From positions 48,001 to 112,000 of the forward strand of contig JAMPFJ010000005.1 of assembly GCA_023664535.1 (NCBI GenBank): a stretch of 64,000 nt of DNA, written 5' to 3'. How positions within the stretch are numbered: the first letter of the stretch is position 1; each line of letters opens with the position of its first letter. The stretch comes from Bacteroidales bacterium (lineage in GTDB: Bacteria; Bacillota; Clostridia; Lachnospirales; Lachnospiraceae). Shown piece after piece: positions 50,564-60,681 of the stretch. A program made the position numbers and the translations under genes. The notes below the pieces were generated by a model. That model saw only the letters and a list, made by a program, of their open reading frames with translations. It was not told where the DNA came from and ran no database searches.

Positions 50564-51646
50564 ATGAAGAAATTAAAAAAAGCAGGAATTTTGTGGGTAA
50601 TGGCATTGTGGCTTGTGTTTGGCGGCAGGGTACAGGCAGCGGAGGAGCAGGCAAAGAGTCCGGAAGCGATTTTGGAAAAGGCAAATGCGGCAATAGAGAC
50701 GAAAAAAATAATTCAAATAGACCAGTATATTACTGTCCAGGGGCAGGAGCAGAGATTGTTTTCGATGATAAGCGACAGTGAAACAGGCAGCAGCTATATT
50801 GATATGTTGGGGCTTCGGGTATATCAGGATGCCGTGAAGGGGTTAATGTATTATTACGATTCGTCAAATCGAAAATGGTATGTTGCAGTAACCGGTTCCG
50901 CCGATGAGGAGGAAAAACTGCCGTCGGTGGATTTGCCGGATACGGAGGTGGTTACCAATCCGGACAAAATACGGAATCCGCAGACGGAATTAACTTATAT
51001 CGGGCAAAAAGTATACCGGGGTGTCCTCTGTGAGGTGATTGACGTAGTGACAAGGGATAAAGACCAGGAAAGCAGGGGAACATATTATATTGATGCGGAG
51101 ACTTATTTATTATATGGGGTTGCGGCTTCAGAGGATGATATTATCTCCGAAATGGTTTGGCATTATCCGGATTCCTTTGAGATACCCAAAACGGTAGTGA
51201 AGCAGGCGGTTTTGGCGACCGGTACGGAATTTAAACAGGGCAGTCTGGAATATGTGGCGGTGAAATCCGGAAGCAAACAGGCAGTTAAAGTGAAAAAAGG
51301 GAAAAAGGCAGCGGGGAATGCTGTGATTCCGGATAAGGTTACCTTTGCCAATAAAAGCTATGCGGTTATCGGAATTGAGGACAAAGCGTTTACTGGTAAT
51401 CGGAAGATTAAGAAGGTTACCCTGGGAAAGAATATTAAATCCATCGGAAAAGAGGCATTCCGTAAATGCACAAAGCTTGGTCAGGTTACCATTCGTTCTG
51501 CGAAGCTTTCCAGAGTAGGGAATAAGGCATTTTATGGCACGGCGAAAAAATTAAAAATCAAGGCTCCTAAGGCGAAAATGAAGGCATATAAGAAAATGCT
51601 TGAGCAGTCTAAGGTTTCTTCTAAATTAAAAGTAGTCAAGCTGTAG
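50564..51646 (+). CDS. Secreted protein with lipoprotein-like N-domain and BspA-type LRRs
   Basis: Protein of 360 residues. Signal peptide (AGILWVMALWLVFGG, ending VQAAEE). Residues about 30-230 are beta-rich and resemble LolA/MucB-like outer-lipoprotein domains (IDQYITVQGQEQRLFSMISD; YYIDAETYLLYGV), found in Firmicutes secreted proteins. A basic linker follows, then two or three LRR_5 (BspA-like) repeats (about 275-335: IGIEDKAFTGNRKIKKVTLG, IKSIGKEAFRKCTKL). It is likely surface-exposed. It breaks the usual spoVG-glmU pair. Confidence 0.75.
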   Translation: MKKLKKAGILWVMALWLVFGGRVQAAEEQAKSPEAILEKANAAIETKKIIQIDQYITVQGQEQRLFSMISDSETGSSYIDMLGLRVYQDAVKGLMYYYDSSNRKWYVAVTGSADEEEKLPSVDLPDTEVVTNPDKIRNPQTELTYIGQKVYRGVLCEVIDVVTRDKDQESRGTYYIDAETYLLYGVAASEDDIISEMVWHYPDSFEIPKTVVKQAVLATGTEFKQGSLEYVAVKSGSKQAVKVKKGKKAAGNAVIPDKVTFANKSYAVIGIEDKAFTGNRKIKKVTLGKNIKSIGKEAFRKCTKLGQVTIRSAKLSRVGNKAFYGTAKKLKIKAPKAKMKAYKKMLEQSKVSSKLKVVKL

Positions 51647-51678
51647 GCGGATTTATCCGCACAGAGGTTATGTGAGGA

Positions 51679-51728
51679 GAAGGGCTTGCCGCATAAAGAA
51701 ATTTATCTTTTGCGGTACAGCCCTATTC
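51679..51728 (+). terminator. Terminator of the LRR protein gene
   Basis: AGGGCT and CCGCA arms pair with TGCGG and AGCCCT across an A/T-rich loop; tail TATTCTTA. Imperfect stem. Confidence 0.65.
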
Positions 51729-51863
51729 TTATGCTTTTCAAATCCGTGTTTTATGGGTGGCATAATCGGTTAAAATATGATAAAATACGGATTTGAACAT
51801 TAAGGAGAACGGACGCTTGATGAAAAATAGCAGGATGGTGACAGAGGAATGGAGGACGGAAAT

Positions 51864-52604
51864 ATGGAACGGATAAAGGCAGTGATTCTGGCAGCGGGAA
51901 AGGGAACAAGAATGAAATCGGAATTACCGAAGGTGCTTCATGAGGCGCTGGGAAAACCGATGGTAAAATACTCCATTGAAGCGGCAATGGGGGCAGGAGC
52001 AAAGGCTTCCGACATCTGTCTGGTAGTCGGACATAAAGAGGAGCTGGTAAAAAATGCGGTGGGGGATTCCGTAGTTTATGTAAGCCAAAAGGAGCAGCTG
52101 GGAACCGGGCATGCGGTAAAATGCGCTAAAGAATTTATCGGCACGGAGGGACTTACCATGGTGCTTTGCGGGGATACGCCGCTAATTACGGGAAAAACCT
52201 TAAAGCGGTTAGTGGATACCCATATTGCGGAGGGCAATGCTATTACCGTGCTGACAGCGAGGGTTGATAATCCGGCGGGATATGGAAGGATTATTAAAGA
52301 CAGCTGGGGAAAGTTTGTTAAGATTGTGGAGCAAAAGGATGCGACGTTAGAGGAACAGAGAGTAGATGAAATCAATTCGGGAATGTATATTTTCAATTCG
52401 GCTGTGCTTGGCAGGGCGCTGGATAAACTGACCAATGATAATGTGCAGGGAGAATATTATCTGACGGATACCATCGAAATTGTCAAAGCTGACGGGCTTG
52501 GCGAGGTCGCCACAATGCCGGTCGACGACGTAGACGAAATCAAAGGGGTAAATTCACCGGAGCAGTTAAAGGAAGCGGAAGAAATATTGAAAAAGCGGAG
52601 ATAA
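51864..52604 (+). CDS. GlmU-like UDP-GlcNAc pyrophosphorylase domain protein
   Basis: Protein of 246 residues from ATG 51864 (TGGAGGACGG upstream). Nucleotidyltransferase signature VILAAGKGTRMKSELPKVLH, then VSQKEQLGTGHAVKCA, LCGDTPLITG, NPAGYGRII and EINSGMYIF, the GlmU N-terminal hallmarks. GlmU normally has about 450 residues with a left-handed beta-helix acetyltransferase domain; that half is absent and the gene ends cleanly after LKEAEEILKKR. It can make UDP-GlcNAc from GlcNAc-1-P, but another enzyme must acetylate glucosamine-1-P. It lies in the conserved spoVG-glmU-pth-mfd order. Confidence 0.88.
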   Translation: MERIKAVILAAGKGTRMKSELPKVLHEALGKPMVKYSIEAAMGAGAKASDICLVVGHKEELVKNAVGDSVVYVSQKEQLGTGHAVKCAKEFIGTEGLTMVLCGDTPLITGKTLKRLVDTHIAEGNAITVLTARVDNPAGYGRIIKDSWGKFVKIVEQKDATLEEQRVDEINSGMYIFNSAVLGRALDKLTNDNVQGEYYLTDTIEIVKADGLGEVATMPVDDVDEIKGVNSPEQLKEAEEILKKRR

Positions 52605-52647
52605 ACGGTAATTGTTTGGATTAAGAAAAAAGAATGGGGATACAGGA

Positions 52648-53211
52648 ATGAAATTGATTGTGGGACTTGGCAATCCAACCCCGAAGTATGAAAAGACCCG
52701 GCATAATGTGGGCTTTGAGGTAATAGATAAGCTTGCCAGTCAATATAATATATCAGTGGATACCGCTAAATATAAAGGATTGTATGGTAAGGGCAGGATA
52801 GAAGGGAAAAGCGTCGTCTTGCTAAAGCCGATGACCTTTATGAACCTGAGCGGGGAGAGCGTCGTGGCGGCGGCGAATTATTTTAAGATTTTGCCGGAGG
52901 ATATTCTTGTCATTTACGACGATATCAACCTGGATGTGGGAAGACTGAGAATCAGGGAAAAGGGAAGTGCAGGCGGTCATAACGGAATAAAAAATATTAT
53001 TGCCCGTTTGGGAACGGAAGAATTTCCGAGAATCCGGGTAGGAGTAGGCATGAAACCGCCAAGAATGGATTTGGCGGATTATGTGCTTTCCAGATTTTCT
53101 CCGGAGGAGCGGGAGCAGATAGAGCAGGGATATGAGCGGGCGTGTAAGGCGGCGGAGCTGATGATTTGCGATGAAGCGGCAAAGGCGATGAACGATTATA
53201 ACGGGAAATAG
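52648..53211 (+). CDS. pth: Peptidyl-tRNA hydrolase
   Basis: Protein of 187 residues from ATG 52648; the in-frame start at 52612 adds 12 non-conserved residues. Signature LIVGLGNPTPKYEKTRHNVGF (catalytic His in RHN), then PMTFMNLSGESV, IYDDINLDVG and GSAGGHNGIKNI. It releases peptides from drop-off peptidyl-tRNA. mfd follows 11 bp downstream. Confidence 0.96.
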   Translation: MKLIVGLGNPTPKYEKTRHNVGFEVIDKLASQYNISVDTAKYKGLYGKGRIEGKSVVLLKPMTFMNLSGESVVAAANYFKILPEDILVIYDDINLDVGRLRIREKGSAGGHNGIKNIIARLGTEEFPRIRVGVGMKPPRMDLADYVLSRFSPEEREQIEQGYERACKAAELMICDEAAKAMNDYNGK

Positions 53212-53222
53212 AAGAGGGAAAC

Positions 53223-56200
53223 ATGGAAGTATTAAGGGCACCGTTCCGGTTATCGGATTTGGGAAGCAGGCATGAACAGGCAAAGGAAAAAAAGAAAATG
53301 CCGGTGGAAATTACCGGGACAGACGGGTTTGCACGTTATTATACAATGGATTGTCTGGGAGCAGACAGGATAAAGCTGATTGTCACATACAGTGAGGACA
53401 GGGCGAAGGAAATATTGGAGGAGTACAGTTTTTTTGACCGGAATAGTTTATATTATCCGGCAAAGGACGTATTGTTTTACAGTGCGGACATTCATGGGCA
53501 TACCATACTTCGTCAGCGGATGGAGGTCGTGAAAGGGATTATCGAGGGAAAAGTCACTACGGTTGTGGTATCGATTGACGCCCTGCTCAATAAGGTGGTG
53601 CCGTTAAGGGAGATACGGGAAAATATCGTCAGCTTCTGTATAGGAGAGAAGCTTGAACTGGATAAAATGAAGAAGCAGCTGATTGCTCTGGGCTATGAGC
53701 GCAACGACTGGGTGGACGGCGTCGGACAGTTTGCTGTCCGGGGAGGGATACTGGACATTTTTCCGATGAGCAGCGAGTGCCCTTACCGCATAGAGTTATG
53801 GGGCGAGGAGATTGACAGCATCAGAAGCTTCGATGCGGAAAGCCAGCGCAGTATTGAAAATACAGAGGTTTTGTCCGTTTATCCCGCAGCGGAAATGGTT
53901 CTTAACGAGGAGCGGATTGCACAGGGAATCCGAAAACTGGAAAAAGAGCATAAACAATATGCGGATAAGCTGAAAAAAGACTTTAAGACGGAAGCCTATG
54001 CCAGAATCAATAAGGAAATGGAAACGTTAAAGGAGGAGCTTTCCTGTTTTCACAGCGCAATGGGGATTGACAGCTATATCGGGGCATTTTATGGGGAGCT
54101 CACCAGCTTCCTGTATTACCTGCCGGAGGATACGTTGTTTTTTGTGGATGAACCTACCCGTGTACTGGAAAGGGCGAATGCCTGTCAGATTGAATTTCGG
54201 GAGAGTATGATAAGCAGGCTGGAGGGCGGATACATGCTGCCGAGCCAGGCGGATATTCTATTTGATTATCAGGAGATAGCCGGAAAAATCGCAGTCAGGG
54301 ACGCAGTATTATTCAGTATTCTAAGCCGGGAGGATTCGTTATTTGAACCCCGGACGAAAATTGCGTTTGAGACAAAAATGGTTCCCACCTACCGGCACAA
54401 TTTTGAAATGCTGCTGACGGATATCCGGCGGTGGAAAAGGGAGAAATACCGTATTTTATTATTCTGTCCCTCCGCTACCCGTGGGGAACGGCTGGCAAAG
54501 GATTTACAGGAGCAGGAGATAAACTGTTTCTTTTCCGCCGATGGGGACAGACTTCTGGCAGAGTCGGAAATGATGATTACGGCGGGAAGATTAAAAGCGG
54601 GATTTTGCGTGCCGGAGATTAAATTGGTGGTATTGTCGGAGGGGGATATTTTCGGTCAGAAGAAAACAAAACCGAGAATGAAGCGTAAGCCGCTTTATGC
54701 GGGAGAAAAAATACAAAGCTTTGATGATTTAAATATCGGAGATTATGTTGTTCACGAAAAGCACGGGCTGGGAATCTATCTGGGCATTGAAAAGATTGAA
54801 GTGGACGGGATAGCAAAGGATTACATTGCCATCGAATATAGCGGTGGGGCAAAGCTGTTTATTCTGGCATCCCAGCTGGATTTGATACAGAAGTATTCTT
54901 CTAAGGAAAGCAGGAAACCGAAGCTGAATAAGCTGGGAGGAAGCGAATGGGAAAAGACCAAGTCCAGAGTGCGGGGGCAGGTAAAGGAAATTGCGAAGGA
55001 ACTGGTGGATTTATATGCAATCCGGCAGTCTAAGGAGGGTTACGCATTTTCACCGGATACCGTGTGGCAGAGGGAATTTGAGGAAATGTTTCCCTATGAG
55101 GAAACCGAGGACCAGATAAAGGCGATTGAAGACACAAAAGCGGATATGCAGAGTACGAAAATCATGGACCGTTTGATTTGCGGAGACGTGGGATACGGGA
55201 AAACGGAGGTGGCAATCCGGGCGGCATTTAAGGCGGTGCAGGACGGTAAACAGGTGGCGTATCTGGTGCCTACCACAATCCTTGCCCAGCAGCATTACAA
55301 TACTTTTTTGGAGAGAATGCAGGATTTTCCGGTAAAGGTCGGAATGATGTCCAGATTTTTAACGCCAAAGGAACAGAAAAAAACACTGGAGGATTTGAAA
55401 AGGGGACAGATAGATATTGTTATCGGCACGCACCGGCTGTTATCTAAGGATATGGATTACCGTAACCTGGGGCTGCTGATTATTGATGAGGAGCAGCGCT
55501 TCGGGGTAACCCATAAAGAGAAAATCAAACAGATGAAAAAGGATGTGGACGTGCTGACGCTGACGGCAACGCCGATACCCCGGACCCTGCATATGAGTCT
55601 GATTGGTATTCGGGATATGAGCCTGCTGGAGGAGCCGCCGGTGGACAGAAAGGCAATCCAGACCTATGTATTGGAATATAATCAGGAGCTGGTCAAGGAA
55701 GCAATTTCCAGGGAGCTTTCCCGGGGCGGGCAGGTTTACTATGTGTATAACCGTGTCAATAATATTGTGGATATTGCTTCGGATTTGGCAAAAATGCTGC
55801 CGGATGTCCGGATTTCCTTTGCCCATGGCCAGATGAAAGAAAAGGAGCTGGAGGACGTTATGTTTGCCTTTATCAATAAGGAGATTGACGTACTGGTAAC
55901 CACCACGATTATTGAAACGGGATTGGATATAGCCAATGTTAACACCATGATTATTCATGATGCGGAGAATTTTGGTCTGTCCCAGCTTTATCAGCTGCGG
56001 GGCAGGGTGGGGCGTTCCAATCGGACGGCATATGCTTTTTTGATGTATAAGCGGAATAAAATGTTAAAGGAAACGGCGGAAAAACGGTTAAAGGCGATTC
56101 GGGAATTTACGGATTTGGGCTCGGGATTTAAAATTGCCATGCGGGATTTGGAAATTCGCGGGGCGGGAAATCTGCTGGGTGCGGACCAGTCGGGGCATAT

Positions 56201-56738
56201 GGCAGCCGTGGGCTATGATTTGTATTGTAAGATGTTAAATGATGCGATTCTGGCACAAAAGGGCGAGGTTCGGGAAGAAGAATTTGCTACGGCGATAGAA
56301 ATTCCCGTGGATGCGTATATTCCGTCCACTTATGTTAAAAACGAGATGACAAAGCTGGAATTATACAAGAGAATTTCCGGCGTATGGACAAAGGAGGATT
56401 ATGAGGATATCTTAGATGAACTGACGGACCGTTTCGGGGAACCTCCTTATGAGGTGCTGAATCTGCTGACTGTTGCCCGGTTGAAGGCGCAGGCTCATGC
56501 GGCATACATTGCATCCATCACCTATAAGAATGCCAGGGTGCATATTGAAATGGCACAGGGGGCGAAGGTAAAGGTGGAGCTTCTGGATGATTTTCTTGTT
56601 CGTTACATGAATAATATCCGGGTGGTGGCGGGCAGTAATCCGGGCTTTGTGGTGGATTTGGAGAAAAAGAGCATAAAGAATTTTATTCATGATTTGGAGA
56701 AAATTATCGAAGATATTGACAAGTTGATTGAAAAATAA
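53223..56738 (+). CDS. mfd: Transcription-repair coupling factor
   Basis: Protein of 1171 residues, full length. N-terminal UvrB-homology modules (about 1-400), the CarD-like RNA polymerase interaction domain (about 500-570: [20 protein letters not shown]), RecG-like helicase motor with Walker [15 protein letters not shown] (about 650), DEEQRFG and [12 protein letters not shown] motif region, and a C-terminal domain. It removes stalled RNA polymerase and recruits UvrA. It follows pth as in Bacillus. Confidence 0.97.
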   Translation: MEVLRAPFRLSDLGSRHEQAKEKKKMPVEITGTDGFARYYTMDCLGADRIKLIVTYSEDRAKEILEEYSFFDRNSLYYPAKDVLFYSADIHGHTILRQRMEVVKGIIEGKVTTVVVSIDALLNKVVPLREIRENIVSFCIGEKLELDKMKKQLIALGYERNDWVDGVGQFAVRGGILDIFPMSSECPYRIELWGEEIDSIRSFDAESQRSIENTEVLSVYPAAEMVLNEERIAQGIRKLEKEHKQYADKLKKDFKTEAYARINKEMETLKEELSCFHSAMGIDSYIGAFYGELTSFLYYLPEDTLFFVDEPTRVLERANACQIEFRESMISRLEGGYMLPSQADILFDYQEIAGKIAVRDAVLFSILSREDSLFEPRTKIAFETKMVPTYRHNFEMLLTDIRRWKREKYRILLFCPSATRGERLAKDLQEQEINCFFSADGDRLLAESEMMITAGRLKAGFCVPEIKLVVLSEGDIFGQKKTKPRMKRKPLYAGEKIQSFDDLNIGDYVVHEKHGLGIYLGIEKIEVDGIAKDYIAIEYSGGAKLFILASQLDLIQKYSSKESRKPKLNKLGGSEWEKTKSRVRGQVKEIAKELVDLYAIRQSKEGYAFSPDTVWQREFEEMFPYEETEDQIKAIEDTKADMQSTKIMDRLICGDVGYGKTEVAIRAAFKAVQDGKQVAYLVPTTILAQQHYNTFLERMQDFPVKVGMMSRFLTPKEQKKTLEDLKRGQIDIVIGTHRLLSKDMDYRNLGLLIIDEEQRFGVTHKEKIKQMKKDVDVLTLTATPIPRTLHMSLIGIRDMSLLEEPPVDRKAIQTYVLEYNQELVKEAISRELSRGGQVYYVYNRVNNIVDIASDLAKMLPDVRISFAHGQMKEKELEDVMFAFINKEIDVLVTTTIIETGLDIANVNTMIIHDAENFGLSQLYQLRGRVGRSNRTAYAFLMYKRNKMLKETAEKRLKAIREFTDLGSGFKIAMRDLEIRGAGNLLGADQSGHMAAVGYDLYCKMLNDAILAQKGEVREEEFATAIEIPVDAYIPSTYVKNEMTKLELYKRISGVWTKEDYEDILDELTDRFGEPPYEVLNLLTVARLKAQAHAAYIASITYKNARVHIEMAQGAKVKVELLDDFLVRYMNNIRVVAGSNPGFVVDLEKKSIKNFIHDLEKIIEDIDKLIEK

Positions 56739-56803
56739 GTTCATGATATAATGGTCATGTAAATCGTAGAAGCTTAAAATTAAGATAAAAGTGTAAATGG
56801 TGT

Positions 56804-57865
56804 ATGGAAAAGAAAAACGGACATAAAGAAAAAGAGAATAAACCGTTATTGCCTGTAATCATTTTGGCAGTGGTTATCGCTGCTGTGGCAACGGTATTTT
56901 GGGTGCTTTCCGGTAATAAGGATAATCCCGCTGATACGGTAGTCTTTACTGTCGGGGAGGAGTCCGTCTATTTAAATGAGGTTAACCTGTGTATACTGCA
57001 AAATGTGATGAATTTGGGACTGACCAGAGAGACGCTGGATTTTACAAAAATGGAAGACGGCATTAGTGCGGATGAATTTTACAAGAAGGAAATTTTGCAG
57101 GTGATAATGAATTATAAGGTTGGGGCGGCGGTTGCTGGAAAGAGGGGAATGACGTTATCGGAAGAGGAGGAGCAATCAGTCAAAAATGATGCGGTGCAGT
57201 ATATGGGCAAGGTGGACGGCGGCATTTTAAGCCGGCTGGGCATTACCAGAGAGCTTGTCATCGAGGTTTATCGGCAGAGGTATCTGGCGCACAGGCTGGA
57301 GGAAGAAGCGGTTAAAGATGTTGAACTGGAGGGGCAGAATTATTGTACGATGTACATGCTGTTGTTTCCTAAGGTGCTGATGGATGAGGAGGGCAATTAC
57401 GTAACGGAGGAGGACGGCATAACGCCGCAGCTTTTATCGGAAAAAGAGATTGAACAGAAAAAAGAGGATGCAGATGCGGCATATAAAGAGCTTCTGGACG
57501 GGGAGGACATTGAAGAACTGGCGGAAAAATACGGAGTTTCCGATATATCCGGAGAGGAGAGTAATTTAGCGGAAAGCTTTGGCGAGCCCTTTTCGACCTA
57601 TGCAGGAAAGCTGAAAAAGGGGGAATACAGCCCGGTTCTGGAAACGGCAAGCTGCTATGCAATCCTTAAAATGATTGAGGAAAATAATCAGGAGATGGCA
57701 GACAGGATTTTGGAAGAGTACAAAGCGGATATGGAGGAAGACGCCGTGGAAGAAGAGCGGACAAGCTGGTATGAAGAAGCAGGAATTAGTGAAGAACCGA
57801 AATTTTCCGGAAAAGTATGGGATTCGGTTTCCCTGTATGATTTTGTCCGGTATGTGGAGGAGTAG
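56804..57865 (+). CDS. Membrane-anchored SurA/PrsA-like peptidyl-prolyl isomerase
   Basis: Protein of 353 residues with an N-terminal TM anchor (VIILAVVIAAVATVFWVL) and no lipobox. A SurA_N-like helical region (about 45-165) is followed by a parvulin-type PPIC region (about 170-295: TMYMLLFPKVL, EELAEKYGVSD, AGKLKKGEYSPVLETASCYAILKM). It assists folding of secreted proteins at the outer face of the membrane; whether isomerase activity is kept is unclear. The gene is adjacent to a paralogue 4 bp downstream. Confidence 0.8.
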   Translation: MEKKNGHKEKENKPLLPVIILAVVIAAVATVFWVLSGNKDNPADTVVFTVGEESVYLNEVNLCILQNVMNLGLTRETLDFTKMEDGISADEFYKKEILQVIMNYKVGAAVAGKRGMTLSEEEEQSVKNDAVQYMGKVDGGILSRLGITRELVIEVYRQRYLAHRLEEEAVKDVELEGQNYCTMYMLLFPKVLMDEEGNYVTEEDGITPQLLSEKEIEQKKEDADAAYKELLDGEDIEELAEKYGVSDISGEESNLAESFGEPFSTYAGKLKKGEYSPVLETASCYAILKMIEENNQEMADRILEEYKADMEEDAVEEERTSWYEEAGISEEPKFSGKVWDSVSLYDFVRYVEE

Positions 57866-57868
57866 TAA

Positions 57869-58897
57869 ATGCAGAGAAGAAAAAAGCAATGGCTCATTTT
57901 GTTCATGATTTTATCTATGGGAATGCTTGGCGCCTGTGGGAAAGAGGAGACGGAAAATCAGCCGGTTATTGTTTATGAATTTGGAAAGTCCAAGGTGACG
58001 TATGGTGAATTTTATATTTATGCAAAAACAGTGGAAGAGGATTACCAAAAGACCTACGGAAACGGAATCTGGAGTCTGGAGCTGACAACAAATGACGGGA
58101 AAAGTACGGTGAGGGATGTCACTATCCGGGATTTGATTCTGAATATTAATCGGATTAAGGTGCTGATTGAACAGGCAGAGGATATGAATATTTCGCTGAG
58201 TGACAGCGAGAAAGCAGAGATGGAGAATGCAGCGCAGAATTTTTACCGGGGATTGACGGAAAAGGATATTTCGGAGACAGAAATAACAGAGGCGTTAGTG
58301 CTTCAGGTCATGGAAGAAAATATGATAGCCCGGAAAGTCTATAATCAGATTATTGCGGAGTATGACTTTGAGATATCCGATGAAGAGGCAAGGATGACGA
58401 ACTTTTATGACATGGTATTTGAGTGTTACGAGATAAAGAAAGACGGAAGCGTTGAAGAGTATACCGAAGAGAAAAAGGCGACACAGCTGGAAAAAGCGAA
58501 TGAAGCCCTGTCCTCCCTGGCACAGGAAGAGGATGTTACCTATGACACGATTGTGGACAAATATAATCTGGAGTATTCGGCGGCGTATACGATGTCGAGA
58601 ACGGAAATGATAGAAGAATATGGGGAGTCCGTTGCGGATAAGATACTGGCGTTGTCCGACGGAGAAGTGAGTACGGTAATCCAGAGCGAATACGGCTATC
58701 ATATTTTTAAGATGCTGGAAGCAAATGACGAAGAGCTGACAAAGAAAAATAAGGAAGAAATCATTGCGCAAAAACAGAAGGAATACTTTAACGGCGTTTA
58801 TGAGGAGTGGCAGAAAAAATATGATGCGCATTTCAGTATCACGGAGGATGTGGACCAGACGCTGGTGAACCGTTTTCCGTTTGTGATTGGGGAATAG
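57869..58897 (+). CDS. prsA: PrsA-like foldase lipoprotein
   Basis: Protein of 342 residues. Signal peptide with lipobox (MGMLGACGK). A SurA_N-like helical domain (about 45-180) and a parvulin domain (about 185-300: FYDMVFECYEI, LSSLAQEEDVTYDTI, LSDGEVSTVIQSEYGYHIFKML) follow the PrsA plan. It is an extracytoplasmic folding factor. Clostridia often carry such a gene between mfd and spoVT; here spoVT is absent from this place and lies at 8.9 kb. Confidence 0.87.
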   Translation: MQRRKKQWLILFMILSMGMLGACGKEETENQPVIVYEFGKSKVTYGEFYIYAKTVEEDYQKTYGNGIWSLELTTNDGKSTVRDVTIRDLILNINRIKVLIEQAEDMNISLSDSEKAEMENAAQNFYRGLTEKDISETEITEALVLQVMEENMIARKVYNQIIAEYDFEISDEEARMTNFYDMVFECYEIKKDGSVEEYTEEKKATQLEKANEALSSLAQEEDVTYDTIVDKYNLEYSAAYTMSRTEMIEEYGESVADKILALSDGEVSTVIQSEYGYHIFKMLEANDEELTKKNKEEIIAQKQKEYFNGVYEEWQKKYDAHFSITEDVDQTLVNRFPFVIGE

Positions 58898-58912
58898 CAG
58901 GAGGAAGAGGAA

Positions 58913-59272
58913 ATGGATGACAAACATGCGGAGATTTGCGAGTGCAACGCTATTCATCAGGATGTGGTAAAGCGGGTGAAAGGGCTTATGCCGGAGGAGG
59001 AAATGCTGTATGATTTGGCGGAACTGTTTAAGGTATTTGGCGATACGACAAGAGTAAGGATTTTATGCGCATTATTTGAGAGTGAAATGTGCGTATGCGA
59101 TATCTCCATTTTACTGGGAATGACGCAGTCCTCTATATCCCACCAGCTCAGAGTGCTGAAATCGGCAAAGCTGGTAAAAAACCGAAAAGAGGGAAAGGTG
59201 GTATATTATTCTCTGGATGACGAGCATATAAAGCATATTTTTGAGCAGGGCTTGGAGCATATTTGTGAATAA
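58913..59272 (+). CDS. ArsR/SmtB-family metal-responsive repressor
   Basis: Protein of 119 residues from ATG 58913 (GGAGGAAGAGG upstream). The winged helix is clear: LFKVFGDTTRVRILCALF, then SSISHQLRVLKSAKLV. Two metal sites are suggested: cysteines of a CadC-like alpha-3N site (EICECN near the N-terminus and EMCVCD at the start of helix 3) and an alpha-5 site (DDEHIKHIFEQGLEHI with D-x-H and H-x-x-E spacing). This combination is typical of CadC/SmtB-like sensors of Cd, Pb or Zn. No efflux gene is next to it, which is unusual. Confidence 0.92.
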   Translation: MDDKHAEICECNAIHQDVVKRVKGLMPEEEMLYDLAELFKVFGDTTRVRILCALFESEMCVCDISILLGMTQSSISHQLRVLKSAKLVKNRKEGKVVYYSLDDEHIKHIFEQGLEHICE

Positions 59273-59275
59273 ATA

Positions 59276-59352
59276 AAAAGCGCTGTCTTTCGGCAACAGA
59301 CGTTTTCCGCATATGACGGAGAAAGGCTTTTGCCGGAAAGGCAGCTTTTTTA
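59276..59352 (+). terminator. Terminator after the ArsR-type gene
   Basis: AAAAAGCGCTGTCTTTCGGCAA pairs imperfectly with TTGCCGGAAAGGCAGCTTTTTT across about 35 bases. Confidence 0.75.
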
Positions 59353-59407
59353 TCAAATATATTGGCTTTAACCGACTGCAGGGGCAGCAAATATGGTTAA
59401 ACCGGGA

Positions 59408-59950
59408 TTAAGTTAAAGACCCCACCAGATAGAAATAGGCAAAGAATGTGATGCTGAGTAAAAGAGCGACAACGGAAAGGATAATTCCGGCAATCGCCAT
59501 ACCGGGTTTTTTGTTGAATGGGTCTTTGGGCTGTACGCATCCGAAAATAATGCCGAGGATGCCGGGGATAATACCAAAACCGCAGCAGCAGGAGGTAAAT
59601 ATGCCGACTATACCAAGCACCAGAGATGCAATGGCAAAGCCGGTTGACATATCCTCCAAACTATTCGCAGTATTGCTGGAGGAATTGTCGGTGTAATAAT
59701 TGTTATAGCTGCCGGCAGGTACAGTGGTTTTGTTTTCGGCAGGCATTTCAAATGCAGATACAGGTCTTGTCACGGTGTCATTAACCTGTCCATAGGCATC
59801 GGAAGTGCCTGCCGGTACAAATTCCTTTTGGGCATCGGAGGTGTCTGCCGGTACAAATTCCTTTTGGGCATCGGAGGTGTCTGCCGGTACAAATTCCTTT
59901 GGAGTATCGGTGGTATTTTCCGTCATTTGCTTCTCGTTGTTTTCGTCCAT
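59408..59950 (-). CDS. DUF4190 membrane protein with tandem repeats
   Basis: Protein of 180 residues; the minus-strand ATG at 59950 has AAAGGAGAA upstream, and the upstream in-frame start at 60010 does not. Residues about 18-55 hold three copies of a 12-residue unit (KEFVPADTSDAQ). A Ser/Asn/Thr-rich segment leads to two membrane helices with a Cys-rich turn (FTSCCCGFGIIPGILGIIFG and AIAGIILSVVALLLSITFFAYF), the DUF4190 pattern. Function unknown. Confidence 0.8.
   Translation of the reverse strand: MDENNEKQMTENTTDTPKEFVPADTSDAQKEFVPADTSDAQKEFVPAGTSDAYGQVNDTVTRPVSAFEMPAENKTTVPAGSYNNYYTDNSSSNTANSLEDMSTGFAIASLVLGIVGIFTSCCCGFGIIPGILGIIFGCVQPKDPFNKKPGMAIAGIILSVVALLLSITFFAYFYLVGSLT
59803..59910. 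repeat. 36-bp tandem repeats in the DUF4190 gene
   Basis: Three in-frame units of 36 bases; the middle and one flanking unit are identical over at least 30 bases. A change of copy number would keep the frame. Confidence 0.85.
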
Positions 59951-60118
59951 AATATTCTCCTTTGATGAAAAGTATAATTGATTTTCAGTAAATACTATAG
60001 CATTTTTCAAAGGGGCGTGTAAAGCAGAATTTGTTATTTATCCGGGGCGGGATGCCGGTTATGGCAATTTACCAATGACTGTGCTAGAATAGAGAAAATT
60101 ATTGAGGGGATTGGTGTG

Positions 60119-60562
60119 ATGGAAAAAGGGAACATTAACTATTCCATTTTAAAAAGAGATTTTCTTATCGTTAACATTACCTCCGGCTTGGCAGTGTTGA
60201 TTATGTTTATCCTCATGCTTTTACAAAGATATGGGGTGCTGCCCTATGTCCCCTGCGGGATACATGCGGTATTGCATATGTACTGTCCCGGATGCGGCGG
60301 GACAAGAGCGGTATTTGCGCTTTTGCACGGACAGCTTTTGCAGTCACTGTACTATAATCCGGCTGTGGTTCTGGGTGCGGTTTTGGTTATTTATTACGAA
60401 ACAGGAGTGCTTGTTACCCTGATAAAGAAGAACGGGAAGCGCTATTATTATCCGAAGGGCGGGCTGGCATACGGTTACATTTTTGTTATTGCGGTGTTTA
60501 CCGTGGTCAGAAACTGGCTGCTGGTGAGCCGGGGAATGGATATGCTGAAGGATTTTCTGTGA
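60119..60562 (+). CDS. DUF2752 membrane protein
   Basis: Protein of 147 residues from ATG 60119 (GAGGGGATTGG upstream; GTG 60116 is one codon earlier). Three or four TM helices. The family motif CPGCGGTRA follows a loop with a second Cys (YVPCGIHAV), and YNPAVVLGAVLV is the next helix. The cysteine motif is the DUF2752 hallmark; its role is unproven. It is found near other small membrane proteins in Lachnospiraceae. Confidence 0.85.
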   Translation: MEKGNINYSILKRDFLIVNITSGLAVLIMFILMLLQRYGVLPYVPCGIHAVLHMYCPGCGGTRAVFALLHGQLLQSLYYNPAVVLGAVLVIYYETGVLVTLIKKNGKRYYYPKGGLAYGYIFVIAVFTVVRNWLLVSRGMDMLKDFL

Positions 60563-60681
60563 AAGAGCCGCAGCTTTTCCGGTAATGGCAAATGCTTTTC
60601 TTTTATATTCTGGTGCTGTTTTCATAAAATGAAGAAAAAAGGTGAATAATAGCAGAAATATGATAGGAAAGCTGGTGGAGC

